NCBI GenBank assembly: GCA_963677915.2 | Contig: CAXXGE010000041.1 | Location: 1-64,000, forward strand | Direction: 5' to 3' | DNA length: 64,000 nt | From: G963677915 sp963677915 | GTDB taxonomy: Bacteria > Bacillota > Clostridia > Lachnospirales > Vallitaleaceae | In this document: positions 1 to 9,529 of the stretch, piece after piece | How the letters are laid out: each line of letters opens with the position of its first letter | Numbering within the stretch: position 1 is the first letter of the stretch | Program-made: the position numbers and the translations under genes | Notes under the pieces: generated by a model | Told to the model about the DNA's origin: nothing | What the model saw: only the letters and a program-made list of their open reading frames with translations | Databases searched by the model: none

Positions 1-808
1 CCATATTCATTATATGTATCTCTTATTTTGCTGAACACGTCACGCAAATTACTTCCCACTGTTGTATACTTCTGACAGGCACAGTCAACAGCAAGAACAG
101 CATTTCTCTTTTTATCAGTTCATCGCTAGGTTCTGATAACGTCACCATTCTTGAAATACAAGAGTATATGCCATTCCTTCTAACTGTTAGGGCCAATAAA
201 CAAGCATCTTCAATAATGTTATTCGTTGTGATTGGATGTCTATACAGCTCTACTCTTTTATCCGCAGCACACAAAGCAAGGCCAACATCAATATTCTTTT
301 GGACACACATTTTATGCATTTCTGCACTAATCTCAGCTTCTGTTTTACCTTTCTCGATATATCCCAAGGTATTCTCAAGAATCGACACGATATCTTTACC
401 AAGGCTAGTAGATGCTTCGATATCGCTTTCCGTCAAGATCATTCTATACTGTTTTATTTCGTTTTCAAACAATGAATCATCAAGATAATCTTCTTTTTCA
501 TACCCAAACAGCTTCTCATCATTCAAGTACCATTTAAAAGTCTTCCTCGTGAAACATTGTCTGATTGCTTCATCAATTTCTTCGTTCACAATTCGATTCA
601 TTTCAATATTGTTAGCAACCAAAAAAACGTCATCCAATGTGACTTCTATCTTGACTACCGAACTTTCTGTCAGAGCCAAAACATTAGGCCGCTTAATTCC
701 CAGCCAACATAGATTCATGTAGCTGCTTATAATAACACCCTTTTTACGTTTAAACTTAATAATATCCCTAAGCAATTCAATTTTTCTAGAGAATTCTGTT
801 TTACTCAT
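1..808 (-). pseudogene. M24-family (prolidase-like) protein, partial and frameshifted
   Basis: The reading frame starts at the ATG at 808, eight bases inside the end of the iclR gene (ATGAGTAA overlap), and runs off the window. The N-terminal ~220 residues resemble the creatinase-type N-terminal domain and the start of the pita-bread fold of M24 proteins, including a YRHPI motif like that of the non-canonical M24 subfamily lacking some metal ligands. At the five-T run (109-113 on plus) the frame breaks; adding one base restores a good M24-like continuation (ELIKKRNAVLAVDCACQ). Either a recent frameshift or a sequencing error. Translational coupling to the IclR regulator suggests it belongs to the same TRAP/peptidase locus. 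Substrate unknown. Confidence 0.6.
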
Positions 809-1547
809 TATAATAACCCATTTTTCTAGAAATGATTTGTGCACAACTCGTAACTTCTTGAATTTCCGCTTCCATATCAATATTTGAATTGTAAATATAT
901 GAGATTGATATTGCTCCTGATAGTCTTTTTTCAAAATTATAGATAGGGGCTGCTATAGAATACAAAAGATCATCCCTTTCACCAATCTCAACCGAATATC
1001 CCATTCTCTTAATGTTGGCAAGTTGATCCAATAAAATACGCTTATCAGTTATGGTTTTTTCAGTTAACTTGGTAAGTTCCAATTCTTCTACTTGCTTCTT
1101 ATACGATTTGCTAAATGCAAGCAATACTTTACCTATCGCCGTACAATATATGGGAATTGAATCTCCAACTTCCGGCACCTTGATAATACCGTTTTTCCCT
1201 TCTTCTTTATGAACGAAAATAACTCTATCATCATATCTTTTGCCTATAAAAACTGGTTTGTTTAGCTTATGCGAAAGATTCAAAACTTCATTGCTGGAGC
1301 TATTAATCAAATGTGAGGATTTTTGGTACTTGATGCCAATGGCAAAAGCTCTGTATCCAATCGCATATTTGGTTCTTTCAACATCATTGACATAGATCAT
1401 GTCGCTTTTTTGCAGAGAACTTAGGATATCAAATGCTGTTGATTTGGGAATACCTTGTTCTTTGGTTATTTCTGCCAATGTCGTTCCATTTGGAGAATTG
1501 GCAATTTGTTCCAAAATGTTAGCCACTCTTATTGCTGTTCTACTCAT
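801..1547 (-). CDS. IclR-family transcriptional regulator
   Basis: 248 residues, the usual IclR length. An N-terminal winged helix (about residues 5-65, with TLAEITKEQGIPKSTAFDIL as the helix-turn-helix) is followed by the IclR effector-binding domain (about 75-245), with the typical CTAIGKVLLAF and SIAAPIYN stretches. It lies downstream of the TRAP genes on the same strand and overlaps the start of the M24-like gene by eight bases. Family knowledge says such proteins bind small acids or other catabolites and control neighbouring transport and degradation genes, so it is the obvious candidate for the palindrome at the promoter near 5.86 kb. The effector is not predictable from the sequence. 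Confidence 0.9.
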   Translation of the reverse strand: MSRTAIRVANILEQIANSPNGTTLAEITKEQGIPKSTAFDILSSLQKSDMIYVNDVERTKYAIGYRAFAIGIKYQKSSHLINSSSNEVLNLSHKLNKPVFIGKRYDDRVIFVHKEEGKNGIIKVPEVGDSIPIYCTAIGKVLLAFSKSYKKQVEELELTKLTEKTITDKRILLDQLANIKRMGYSVEIGERDDLLYSIAAPIYNFEKRLSGAISISYIYNSNIDMEAEIQEVTSCAQIISRKMGYYNE

Positions 1548-1590
1548 TATCCACCTCTAATTTCCTGAACTTAATAATCTCAATATGGAG

Positions 1591-1630
1591 GCTTCATTTT
1601 CCAAAGCAAATGAACTTTGAAAAATGAAGC
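1591..1630 (-). terminator. Hairpin between dctM and iclR
   Basis: An inverted repeat with arms gcttcatttt / aaaatgaagc (1591-1600 and 1621-1630), with further partial pairing inside. It lies just downstream of the dctM remnant and upstream of iclR, so it could attenuate or end transcription between them. There is no strong U-tract. Confidence 0.5.
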
Positions 1631-1655
1631 ACTAAACAGTTACTGATTTTTCAGA

Positions 1656-2926
1656 CTATCCGTAGATTAATCTAGGAATAAACGTAATTATATCAGGGAA
1701 AATAATACCTGCAACAATAACAATAATAATCGTTAATACAAATGGCCATATTATTTTACTGGCTTGAGACACCGGTATCCTGCTATTCCACATCCAAGAT
1801 ATAATAACACACCTACCGGCGGTGTGATAGAACCTACCAGTACTGCCATAATAAATAGTACACCAAACAGGACTAACGAAACACCGAGCGCCTGCATGAC
1901 AGGAACAAAGATCGGAGCAAATATTATCAGTACAGGGGTTCCTTCTACAAACAATCCAAGCAACAGAATAAACCCAATGACCAAGAACAATACAACCGAG
2001 GGATTTGTACTGATAGTCAATAAACGTCTCGAACTTTACTGGGAAATCCAGTCCATGCCAATATCCAACTGAACATAGATGCTGAAGCAATGATGAAGAG
2101 TGCTTGTGCAGTGACTTTAGCTGACTTGAAAAAAGCTCCGGCAAATCTTTAAAGGTGATTTTCTTATAGACAAATATGCCGACGATCATTGCATAGACGC
2201 AGGCAATTACACCTGCTTCTGTCGCAGTAAAAATACCAGATAAAATTCCACCCAGAATAATAAGCGGCATGATTATTGCAAGGATTGACCTCTTAAAAGT
2301 TTTAATTACATTGCGGACCGAAAAACGGCCAACAGAACCATAGCCTTCTTTTATGGCTATTCGGTAAGCCATTACCATTTGAGTAAGACCAACCAATACA
2401 CCTGGTATCAAACCGGCAACGAATAATTTGGCAATCGACTCGTTAGCAATGACCCCATACATTACCATCAAGATACTGGGCGGAATGATCGGGCCAATCG
2501 TAGATGACGCAGCTGTAACTGCAACACTGAATTCTGCACTATACCCGTCTCTTCTCATAATCGGGATCAACATCGACCCAAGAGCGGACGTATCTGCAGT
2601 TGCCGAGCCAGAAATACCGGCGAAGAACATACTTGACAATATGTTTACATGGGCGAGCCCACCTTTAATATGTCCTACCAATGACTGGGCAAAATCAACG
2701 ACTCTTTTTGTTATACCTGCCGAATTCATAATTTCTCCAGCAAATATAAAAAAGGAATTGCCATTAACGGAAACGAATCCACTTGCACAAACAACCTTGT
2801 AGCCACCATGCTAAGCGGTAAGTCGCCAGCGATCAGCGCAACAATCGATGCTGTAAGCATAGCAAATGCAATCGGAATATTAAATAATACAAGTATGATA
2901 AATACTGAAAACAATAATAGCAGCAT
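1656..2926 (-). pseudogene. dctM: TRAP transporter large permease (DctM-like), four frameshifts
   Basis: All pieces of a full-length DctM permease (about 420 residues, roughly 12 membrane helices) are present but lie in different frames. Reading from the ATG at 2926, the frame breaks at the T6 run 2748-2753, at the T6 run 2129-2134, near 2022-2024 (GTTTA for GTTTTA) and near 1773 (GGATA for GGAATA). Inserting one base at each point gives a continuous protein with typical motifs (FFAGISGSATADTSALGSM, PIIPPSI, VGSITPPVGV) ending IPRLIYG. No in-frame stop substitutions or larger deletions were seen. So it is either very recently broken or an artefact of homopolymer miscalling. With DctQ and DctP it would form a secondary transporter for a carboxylate or similar solute. 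Confidence 0.8.
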
Positions 2927-2931
2927 GTTAT

Positions 2932-3417
2932 TTATTCACTCCTCTCAATTTGCTTTTTGGGAGCAATAAGTCCCATAAAATGCTCAAAATAATATACAGC
3001 AGTGTATGCACAACCGATTGGTATTGCAGCATATACCAACCCCATATTCAGTTTCAATGCCGGGGAAGATTGTCCAAAGTTTGTTACTACCGTTTCAATG
3101 GATGTTACCATAATCGCCAACGAAATCACTACCAACAGCAACATTTCAAAATGTTCAATTCTTTTTCTCAATGCCTCCGGAAATTTCGAAACAACATAGT
3201 CCATTCCAATATGTGCTCTTTCTCTTGCACAAATCGCTGCGCCTAAAAAGGTTATCCATACAAACAGGAATCTTGCAAGTTCTTCCGACCATGACAAAGG
3301 ATCATTCAAAACAAATCTAAAAATAACCTGCAGGAATATGACAGCTACCATACCGATAACACAAGCAATGACCAATAAATTAACAAGCTTATCGAGAAAT
3401 AATCTTATTCTTTTCAA
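2932..3417 (-). CDS. dctQ: TRAP transporter small permease (DctQ-like)
   Basis: 161 residues with four predicted membrane helices (about 10-35, 45-65, 85-108, 128-148), the standard DctQ layout. The motif WSEELARFLFVWITFLGAA is diagnostic of this family. It ends six bases before the dctM start and follows dctP after a 160-base spacer containing a hairpin. With DctM it makes the membrane part of a sodium- or proton-coupled TRAP transporter fed by the DctP binding protein. The frame is intact, unlike dctM next door. Confidence 0.9.
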   Translation of the reverse strand: MKRIRLFLDKLVNLLVIACVIGMVAVIFLQVIFRFVLNDPLSWSEELARFLFVWITFLGAAICARERAHIGMDYVVSKFPEALRKRIEHFEMLLLVVISLAIMVTSIETVVTNFGQSSPALKLNMGLVYAAIPIGCAYTAVYYFEHFMGLIAPKKQIERSE

Positions 3418-3492
3418 TGTCTTACTATATGATCTTGGTTTTTACCAATATCATACTTTTCCTTTCATTTGATTTTTACTATAGTATACATT

Positions 3493-3540
3493 ATTAGACG
3501 TAGCAGCTTTACCTATTCAAGCAAAATCACTACGTCTAAT
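3493..3540 (-). promoter_or_regulatory. Inverted repeat between dctP and dctQ
   Basis: Perfect 11-base arms (attagacgtag at 3493-3503, ctacgtctaat at 3530-3540) with a 26-base loop, in the gap downstream of the binding-protein gene. No U-tract follows. Such hairpins often stabilise the mRNA of the abundant binding protein or partly terminate before the permease genes; which applies here is inference. Confidence 0.5.
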
Positions 3541-3577
3541 TAATGATGTATTTGGAATTGAGTCGTAATGATTGGTT

Positions 3578-4624
3578 TTAGAAATCGATTCCCAATGTCG
3601 CTTTCAGCAACTCTACTATTTCAGGATCAACATCTTCAGTTGATTCTTTGTAAATTGGTAATACCGCTTCCTTAAACGCTGCTTTGTCAACTTCTGTTAC
3701 AACAACACCTTTTTCGATAAGTTGATCAACTGCCTCAGCTTGTTTCACCTTGTCGAGTGCTCTTTCAGATGCACCCAACTCTAAAGCTGATTCTTTAAGG
3801 TAATCTTGCAAATCTGCAGGCAATTTTTCCAAGGATTTTTTACTAATTGCCACAACACCAGGCGTTGCGAAATGCTCCGTCAAGCTTAACTGATTTGATA
3901 CTTCATAGAACTTATCATTCAAGATATTCCCAGGCGCATTTTCTCCGCCATCCAGAACGCCTTGTTGAATTGCAGAATACAGTTCTGAATAAGCCATTGG
4001 TGTCGCTGATGCCCCCATTGCGTTAAGGGTATCAATCATAACCGGGCTTTCCATGACTCTAATTTTAATTCCATTCAAATCTTCAGGTTTTGTGATGTTT
4101 TCCACACTTGTAAACACAGATCTAAATCCATTTGAAAACCAAGTCAAACCTACAATATTGATACCTTCCAGCTCTTCGAACAATTTAGTGCCGAGGTCAC
4201 CCGTTACGATTTCGTCAATGCTTTCATAGGAATCAAATATATATGGCAATGACATCACACTATAATCAGGAAGGAAGTTGCTAATAACAGCCGATGAGAC
4301 TTGAGCCATATCAATGCTGCCCATTTGCATGCCTTCAATATAGTCCCTCTCTCCACCTAGTTGTCCACTATCCAGAAGCATGATTTCAAGTCTTCCATCT
4401 GTATCTTCTTTAACCTGTTCCGCCCATTCTGAAATCGACATATTATGTGTATGGTTTTGGCTTGTAACGATGGCCATTCTCAGTGTATATGTTTCACTAT
4501 CCGTCTTTTCACTGTCCGTACTGGTCTCAATATTTTCTTCAACACTGGTCTCTTCTTTACCACCACATCCCACTAAACCAATAACAACTGTAAGCACCAA
4601 CAACATCGCTAAAATCTTTTTCAT
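3578..4624 (-). CDS. dctP: TRAP transporter solute-binding protein (DctP-like lipoprotein)
   Basis: 348 residues. An N-terminal signal peptide ends in a lipobox (VIGLVGCGG, Cys about 20), then a low-complexity acidic linker rich in E, T and S, then a DctP domain from about residue 47 to the end. The conserved NGIKIRVMESPVMIDTLNAMG region contains the arginine that in this family binds the ligand carboxylate. Anchored outside the membrane, it would deliver its ligand to DctQM. It lies about 40 bases after the M24 peptidase gene, so peptidase and transporter probably share a transcript; a peptide-like or amino-acid-derived substrate is plausible but unproven. Confidence 0.9.
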   Translation of the reverse strand: MKKILAMLLVLTVVIGLVGCGGKEETSVEENIETSTDSEKTDSETYTLRMAIVTSQNHTHNMSISEWAEQVKEDTDGRLEIMLLDSGQLGGERDYIEGMQMGSIDMAQVSSAVISNFLPDYSVMSLPYIFDSYESIDEIVTGDLGTKLFEELEGINIVGLTWFSNGFRSVFTSVENITKPEDLNGIKIRVMESPVMIDTLNAMGASATPMAYSELYSAIQQGVLDGGENAPGNILNDKFYEVSNQLSLTEHFATPGVVAISKKSLEKLPADLQDYLKESALELGASERALDKVKQAEAVDQLIEKGVVVTEVDKAAFKEAVLPIYKESTEDVDPEIVELLKATLGIDF

Positions 4625-4663
4625 AATCTTCTCCTTTTTAATTGACTGTTATATTGACATTCT

Positions 4664-5812
4664 TTATATTTCAAAAAGTATCTTGTTCAATAAACTACAT
4701 TTATCTTCTTCAACCAAAAACACTGATTCGATTCTCAAACCACCCCAGTCAAATCCGTGCAAGTCATATTTCAACGCCAATGTCATTCCCTTCGTCAAGA
4801 TAAAATCCGAGTCCTTATCAAGATTAGGTCGCTCTACGCAATCAAGACCGATGCTATGCCCCACGGCTCTCAGTCCAACAGCGTAAGGTTTGAAATATTG
4901 GTCCATGCCTAATTCAATGGATTTTTCCAAGAACAGATCGTATATTCTTGAACCAGGTTCGCCAGGCTTTAGTTTTTCCACAGATGATAACACGACATCT
5001 CTCGCAGCATCGATGATTCTCTGCTGTTCTTCAGTAGCCTTACCTTTAAATATTGTGATCGCTACATCCGTTCCATAGCCATTGTATGCCGGTGCAACAT
5101 CTATCAAAATAGGCTCTCCATCTTCTACTTCCTTATGCGTAGGTCTCCAGGTCGGGACTTTCGTATTCATTCCCGAAGCTAGAACCGTTGCACAGCTTAG
5201 ATCGCCACCCATTCTCTTCATCGTATACTCTGAGATTGCACACAAATCAATTTCTGTTACTTTTTCACCGGTTTCCAGCTGTTTCAAGATTGTTCTTAAG
5301 GATTCATCACCGATTTCGCAGGCAATTCTTTGAAGTTCAATTTCTTCCTCGCATTTTACCATTCGCATTTGATGAAGCACTTCATCCCAGTTTTCATAAT
5401 TGTTGTCCGCTAGAAGTTTTTCAAGCATCCTGTAGTATCTAGTAGGCAGCAAGTCCTCACCTGATAAACCAATGGATAGTTTGCTTCCTTTTTCTTCTGC
5501 CAACTTAGAAAAAAACGATTCGATAGTCTCGATATCTCTAATATCTTCAATCCAAGTCACTCGTTTTGCCGCTTGAGCATTGATAGCTCCCAAAAACAGA
5601 GTGATTGCTCCATCTTTCTTGATGTAGATTCCTTGCGGTGACTCCTCAATCATATTGATCGGCTTATAATCTGAAATGTAAGTCGTGTACCCTGTTCTAT
5701 ATTCATCAGAGAATATAAATAATCCATCCACTCCCTTTTCATTCACTTCGTTTACGAGCAACTCAACCCTGTCTTTAAATATTTTGACAGGCAATCCTGT
5801 GTAACCTTCCAT
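4664..5812 (-). CDS. M24-family metallopeptidase (Xaa-Pro aminopeptidase/creatinase fold)
   Basis: About 382 residues from the ATG at 5812, chosen because a GGAGG Shine-Dalgarno lies seven bases upstream; an in-frame ATG at 5830 lies before it. The N-terminal creatinase domain (about 1-140) is followed by the pita-bread domain. The metal-ligand motifs are visible: two aspartates in DVAPAYNGYGTDVAITI, a histidine in VGHSIGLDCVERP, and glutamates in LRIESVFLVEE. This is the intact member of the M24 pair flanking the TRAP genes and the first gene of the transcript starting near 5.87 kb. The family cleaves X-Pro dipeptides or hydrolyses small amidines and amides; the substrate here is unknown. 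Confidence 0.85.
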   Translation of the reverse strand: MEGYTGLPVKIFKDRVELLVNEVNEKGVDGLFIFSDEYRTGYTTYISDYKPINMIEESPQGIYIKKDGAITLFLGAINAQAAKRVTWIEDIRDIETIESFFSKLAEEKGSKLSIGLSGEDLLPTRYYRMLEKLLADNNYENWDEVLHQMRMVKCEEEIELQRIACEIGDESLRTILKQLETGEKVTEIDLCAISEYTMKRMGGDLSCATVLASGMNTKVPTWRPTHKEVEDGEPILIDVAPAYNGYGTDVAITIFKGKATEEQQRIIDAARDVVLSSVEKLKPGEPGSRIYDLFLEKSIELGMDQYFKPYAVGLRAVGHSIGLDCVERPNLDKDSDFILTKGMTLALKYDLHGFDWGGLRIESVFLVEEDKCSLLNKILFEI

Positions 5813-5845
5813 TACCATACCTCCATACATGTCTTTCGAATGTTT

Positions 5846-5870
5846 TCCGGATGCCGTCCGTATATCCGGA
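5846..5870. promoter_or_regulatory. Palindrome at the TRAP operon transcription start (candidate IclR operator)
   Basis: Arms tccggat and atccgga (7 bases, perfect) separated by 11 bases, with a further CCG/CGG symmetry in the middle. It covers the expected transcription start of the promoter at 5880-5908, a good position for a repressor. Assignment to the IclR protein of the same locus is inference. Confidence 0.5.
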
Positions 5871-5879
5871 CATATTGAA

Positions 5880-5908
5880 AGTATACTCTACTATTTATGG
5901 TTTGTCAA
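5880..5908 (-). promoter_or_regulatory. Sigma-A-type promoter of the M24/TRAP operon
   Basis: On the minus strand TTGACA (5908-5903) and TATACT (5885-5880) are separated by exactly 17 bases. The start would fall near 5873, about 60 bases upstream of the M24 peptidase ATG and inside the palindrome. Confidence 0.75.
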
Positions 5909-5935
5909 TAGATTCTTTGTGCAAAATGTTCAAAT

Positions 5936-5965
5936 AAAAAAAGACCCCAAGAAAACTCGAGGTCT
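5936..5965 (-). terminator. Rho-independent terminator after the GH2 gene
   Basis: On the minus strand a hairpin with arms AGACC / GGTCT is followed by seven Ts. It follows the GH2 stop codon at 5983 and closes the ABC-transporter/GH2 operon. Confidence 0.7.
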
Positions 5966-5982
5966 CATATAAACATTATTTC

Positions 5983-7767
5983 TTAGGCAAATACAAATCC
6001 GCCTTTTCGCCCATTGTCTAAAATACTTTTAATTCTGCCGGGATCAAACTTATATTCATGGTTGTGATCAAGCAGTCCGTTTATCTCTTGTTCCACATCA
6101 GTTAATTGGGTATAGCAGAATCCACATATTTCATCGATGCTCATAAGAGATTCAGTAATATGTTTGAATCTTTCAATCACCTCATCGGCGTCATTAAGCC
6201 GTTCTCCATATCCCCAGCTATCTTGCTCATTGTGTTCTTTCGCATATGCTATTCCCCCGTACTCGCTAACCATGATTGGTTCATCGGAATAACGATAGCC
6301 TTTGGCATAGTTCTTACGAAGGCTCGTTTGAGACAGAACACCGTTAACATGTTCATGAATTTTATTGTATCTCTTTTCAAAAGCTCCTTCATACGAGTAG
6401 TCATGTATTGTCAATACATCCGTTAATGTGTGCTCCCAGCCATCGTTGCCGATGACAAGTCTTGTTGGGTCAATATGCTTGACATAGTAGTATACGGAAT
6501 CGACAAAACTTTGCTGACTCCTATTGTCATAAATCTCATTGAGCCCCCACGATTCATTAAAAAGTGTCCAAGCTATGACAGAAGGATTGTTGTAATGTTT
6601 TTGAACCAGTTTTTCAATTTCAGAAAGCACTCTCACACTCGTCTTCTTATCAAAATCATAGCTGCTTGGCATTTCAGCCCACATGACAAGGCCATAATGA
6701 TCACACAAGTAGGCAAACCTGTTATCTTCGATTTTCTGATGCATTCTTACACCATTGAATCCGAAAGCCTTGATCTTTTTCACGTCTTCTACAAGCCAGT
6801 CAACAGATGGCGGGGTCATCAAAGCATCGCCGTAATACCCTTGATTAAGGACAAGTTTCTGGTAGAATTCCTTGTTGTTCAGGTATATCTTTCCGTTTTC
6901 CGAATGTACTTTTCTCATCCCAAAATATGATAAGACTGAATCTTCGCCCCATTCACTCTTAAGCGTTAATTTCAGATCATACAGGTTAGGTGTTCCCGGC
7001 TCCCAGTAATGCACCCGAAAATCCGGATCATTCGAACTTACATCCAGCCTGATTTTGCATTTTCCTTCTTGGACCATTTGACTTCCAGTCGTGATGCTTT
7101 TTCCAGCAAACAGAATTTCAGCTTCCAGACTCCCTTTGCCTGCCATATTATTCATATAAACTTCGATATCGACAGCCGATAACTTCACGTCCGGTGTTAT
7201 GTAAATGGATTCTATATACTCAACTGGCACTTCCTCAATCCAGACATCTCTCCAGATCCCCGTTGTAGTCGTGTACCAGCAGAGGAAATTCTCACCTTTC
7301 CAGGACTGTTTTCCCAGTGGCTGTCTGCAGGAAGTATGATCTTCCACTCTTGCAACGATATTATTTTCTCCAGCAACTGCAGCATTCGATATGTCGAATG
7401 CAAAAGGCACAAAGCCGCCTTCATGGCTGCCCACATGTTCTCCATTTACCCAAACATCCGTTGCGTAATCGACAGCTTCAAAATGAAGCAATATTCGTTT
7501 TCCTTTTTCAGGCTCTAATTCTATATTCTTCTTATACCAAATGACGTTGCATTTTTCCTTTGCTTCAACATTCGATAATTTGCTTTCGAACACAAATGGC
7601 ACATTTATTTCGAGTGGTAATTCTTTTCCTTTAAACCATTTTTCCTCTAGTCCCTTGTTGTCCTTATCAAAAGCAAATCCCCAGTTCCCATTCAAAGTCA
7701 GCCATGACTCTCTCATAAATTGCGGAACAGGGTGGCTAAGTCTCTTGTTATGCATATCCACGTTCAC
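5983..7767 (-). CDS. Glycoside hydrolase family 2 (beta-glucuronidase/beta-galactosidase type)
   Basis: 594 residues with the full GH2 layout: sugar-binding jelly roll (about 10-180), immunoglobulin-like domain (about 185-285) and a TIM barrel (about 290-590). The acid/base glutamate is Glu405 in TLFNESWGL and the nucleophile is Glu502 in MVSEYGGIA. No signal peptide, so it acts in the cytoplasm on oligosaccharides brought in by the ABC transporter encoded just upstream (11-base gap to the permease gene). Length and motifs resemble bacterial beta-glucuronidase-like GH2 enzymes, but GH2 also includes galactosidases and mannosidases, so specificity is left open. Confidence 0.88.
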   Translation of the reverse strand: MNVDMHNKRLSHPVPQFMRESWLTLNGNWGFAFDKDNKGLEEKWFKGKELPLEINVPFVFESKLSNVEAKEKCNVIWYKKNIELEPEKGKRILLHFEAVDYATDVWVNGEHVGSHEGGFVPFAFDISNAAVAGENNIVARVEDHTSCRQPLGKQSWKGENFLCWYTTTTGIWRDVWIEEVPVEYIESIYITPDVKLSAVDIEVYMNNMAGKGSLEAEILFAGKSITTGSQMVQEGKCKIRLDVSSNDPDFRVHYWEPGTPNLYDLKLTLKSEWGEDSVLSYFGMRKVHSENGKIYLNNKEFYQKLVLNQGYYGDALMTPPSVDWLVEDVKKIKAFGFNGVRMHQKIEDNRFAYLCDHYGLVMWAEMPSSYDFDKKTSVRVLSEIEKLVQKHYNNPSVIAWTLFNESWGLNEIYDNRSQQSFVDSVYYYVKHIDPTRLVIGNDGWEHTLTDVLTIHDYSYEGAFEKRYNKIHEHVNGVLSQTSLRKNYAKGYRYSDEPIMVSEYGGIAYAKEHNEQDSWGYGERLNDADEVIERFKHITESLMSIDEICGFCYTQLTDVEQEINGLLDHNHEYKFDPGRIKSILDNGRKGGFVFA

Positions 7768-7778
7768 ACCTCACATAT

Positions 7779-8612
7779 TTATTTGATACCCGTCATAGCA
7801 ATACCCTTGACGATTTGCTTCTGGAAAATCAAATATACTATTATTGCTGGAATACTAGCCAACATATTAGCAGTCATCGGCATAGTCACATCCGTCGAAA
7901 AAGTACTCTGGAACACAGGAAGCGCGACTGTCAGCGTCATCATTGATGAATCCGTTCCTACCAGCAACGGCCAGAGGAAGTTATTCCATGACTGAATAAA
8001 AAGGAAAATGATGAGTGCTGCCGTTGTATTACCCGACAATGGCAAAAAGACCTTTCTCCAAACCCAAAATATATTGGCGCCATCCATATTGGCAGCTTCA
8101 ATCAGCTCCCTTGGAACGCCGTCATAGAACTGTTTGAAAATAATTACCGCCAGAGGCATAGCCAATCCCGGTAAAATCAAACCCGCGTAAGTATTCATCC
8201 ATTCGAGAGATATTATTATTGAAAACAATGGCATGATCATCGCTTCAACAGGAATCATCAAACCCATTAGCACAATGAAAAGGACGACATTTTTTCCACG
8301 GAAATCAATGACTGACAGTGCAAACGCCGCCAAGGAAGCTAGCAGCACGCCACCAAGAGACTGTACCGATGCAATGATCAAACTGTTGAACATCCATCTC
8401 CAGATCTTTGATGTCTCCATGATTTTCCTGAAGTTTTCTATCGTATAGGGAGACTTGATCAGCTTCGAAAACTCCGTAACACTTGATTCATATGGTTTAA
8501 GCGATACCAAGGCCATCCATATTAAAGGTATTGCCATGCAAAGTACCAATAGCCAGACCAAAATCGTTACAACCGATACACCGGAAATAGATTTTTTTAT
8601 TTTATCCAACAT
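7779..8612 (-). CDS. Carbohydrate ABC transporter permease (MalG/LacG type)
   Basis: About 278 residues from the ATG at 8612, preceded by a GGGGGTGG ribosome site; this start overlaps the upstream permease stop by 11 bases, as is common for coupled permeases. Six predicted helices, with the EAA loop typical of binding-protein-dependent permeases (ELIEAANMDGANIFWVWRKVFLPL). It pairs with the MalF-type permease encoded upstream. No ATPase gene is present, so the transporter probably uses a shared MsmK/UgpC-type ATPase encoded elsewhere, as in many Firmicutes. Confidence 0.92.
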   Translation of the reverse strand: MLDKIKKSISGVSVVTILVWLLVLCMAIPLIWMALVSLKPYESSVTEFSKLIKSPYTIENFRKIMETSKIWRWMFNSLIIASVQSLGGVLLASLAAFALSVIDFRGKNVVLFIVLMGLMIPVEAMIMPLFSIIISLEWMNTYAGLILPGLAMPLAVIIFKQFYDGVPRELIEAANMDGANIFWVWRKVFLPLSGNTTAALIIFLFIQSWNNFLWPLLVGTDSSMMTLTVALPVFQSTFSTDVTMPMTANMLASIPAIIVYLIFQKQIVKGIAMTGIK

Positions 8613-9504
8613 TTCCACCCCCACTTTTCGCCATCGCCTTGTTATAGACAAAAGCTACAATTGCCATAAGCAGCAACAGCACATAAGACATAGCAGATGC
8701 ATACCCGGCATTCCAATCAGTAAAACCTTTTTCATAGATATACTGAACCAAGGGTCGGGTCGATGTACCAGGCCCACCGCCTGTCATAAGGAATGGCTGT
8801 CCAAAAAGCTTGAAAGATGCGATGATCTGCAGCAACACTATCATCATAGTAATGTTCTTTAACGATGGCAGTGTTATGTATAGCAATTGTTGAAACTTGG
8901 ATGCACCGTCAATCGAAGATGCTTCGTACAGAGAATCAGGAATTTCCTGAAGCCCTGCGATAAAAAGGATCATGTTGAAGCCTACAGTCCACCATACAGT
9001 AGCAACCACAATCGTTGTCCAAGCTAAAGAAGTTGTATCAAACCAAAAAACCTGGTCGCTGACAAAGCCGAATTTTATCAGATAATTGTTTAATAGACCA
9101 ATATATGGTTTAAAGATATACACCCAAATGCTTGTAATAACAGATATCGATAGGATATAGGGCAGAAAAGCTGCAATTTTCATGACTTTCGCCGCTTTGA
9201 ATGTAGAGTTTGCAATCAGAGCGAAAACCAGTCCAAAGAAAACAATCAGTGGTGTGGATATCAAAACGAATATGATCGTGTTCCCAAGCGCCTCGTAAAA
9301 ATAGGAATCCTTGAAAATATGTACATAATTTGAAATGCCGGCGAATTTCTGAGGCAGTCCAAACCGACCACTGTGCACACTCATTATGATTCCTTGGACA
9401 AGAGGAAACAGGGTAAAAACACTATACAGCAGCATGAAGGGCAATAAAAACAACCCTGCCGTTTTCCAACTTGTGTAGCTCGATACTATTTTATTATTTT
9501 TCAT
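8602..9504 (-). CDS. Carbohydrate ABC transporter permease (MalF/UgpA type)
   Basis: 300 residues, six predicted membrane helices, with the EAA motif SLYEASSIDGASKFQQLLYITLP at the cytoplasmic loop that docks on the ATPase. First permease of the operon, translationally coupled to the second by a short overlap. Its partner binding protein is encoded about 100 bases upstream behind a stable hairpin. The substrate is probably an oligosaccharide cleaved by the GH2 enzyme of the same operon. Confidence 0.92.
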   Translation of the reverse strand: MKNNKIVSSYTSWKTAGLFLLPFMLLYSVFTLFPLVQGIIMSVHSGRFGLPQKFAGISNYVHIFKDSYFYEALGNTIIFVLISTPLIVFFGLVFALIANSTFKAAKVMKIAAFLPYILSISVITSIWVYIFKPYIGLLNNYLIKFGFVSDQVFWFDTTSLAWTTIVVATVWWTVGFNMILFIAGLQEIPDSLYEASSIDGASKFQQLLYITLPSLKNITMMIVLLQIIASFKLFGQPFLMTGGGPGTSTRPLVQYIYEKGFTDWNAGYASAMSYVLLLLMAIVAFVYNKAMAKSGGGNVG

Positions 9505-9529
9505 TATAGTTCCCTCCTGTCACATTCAT

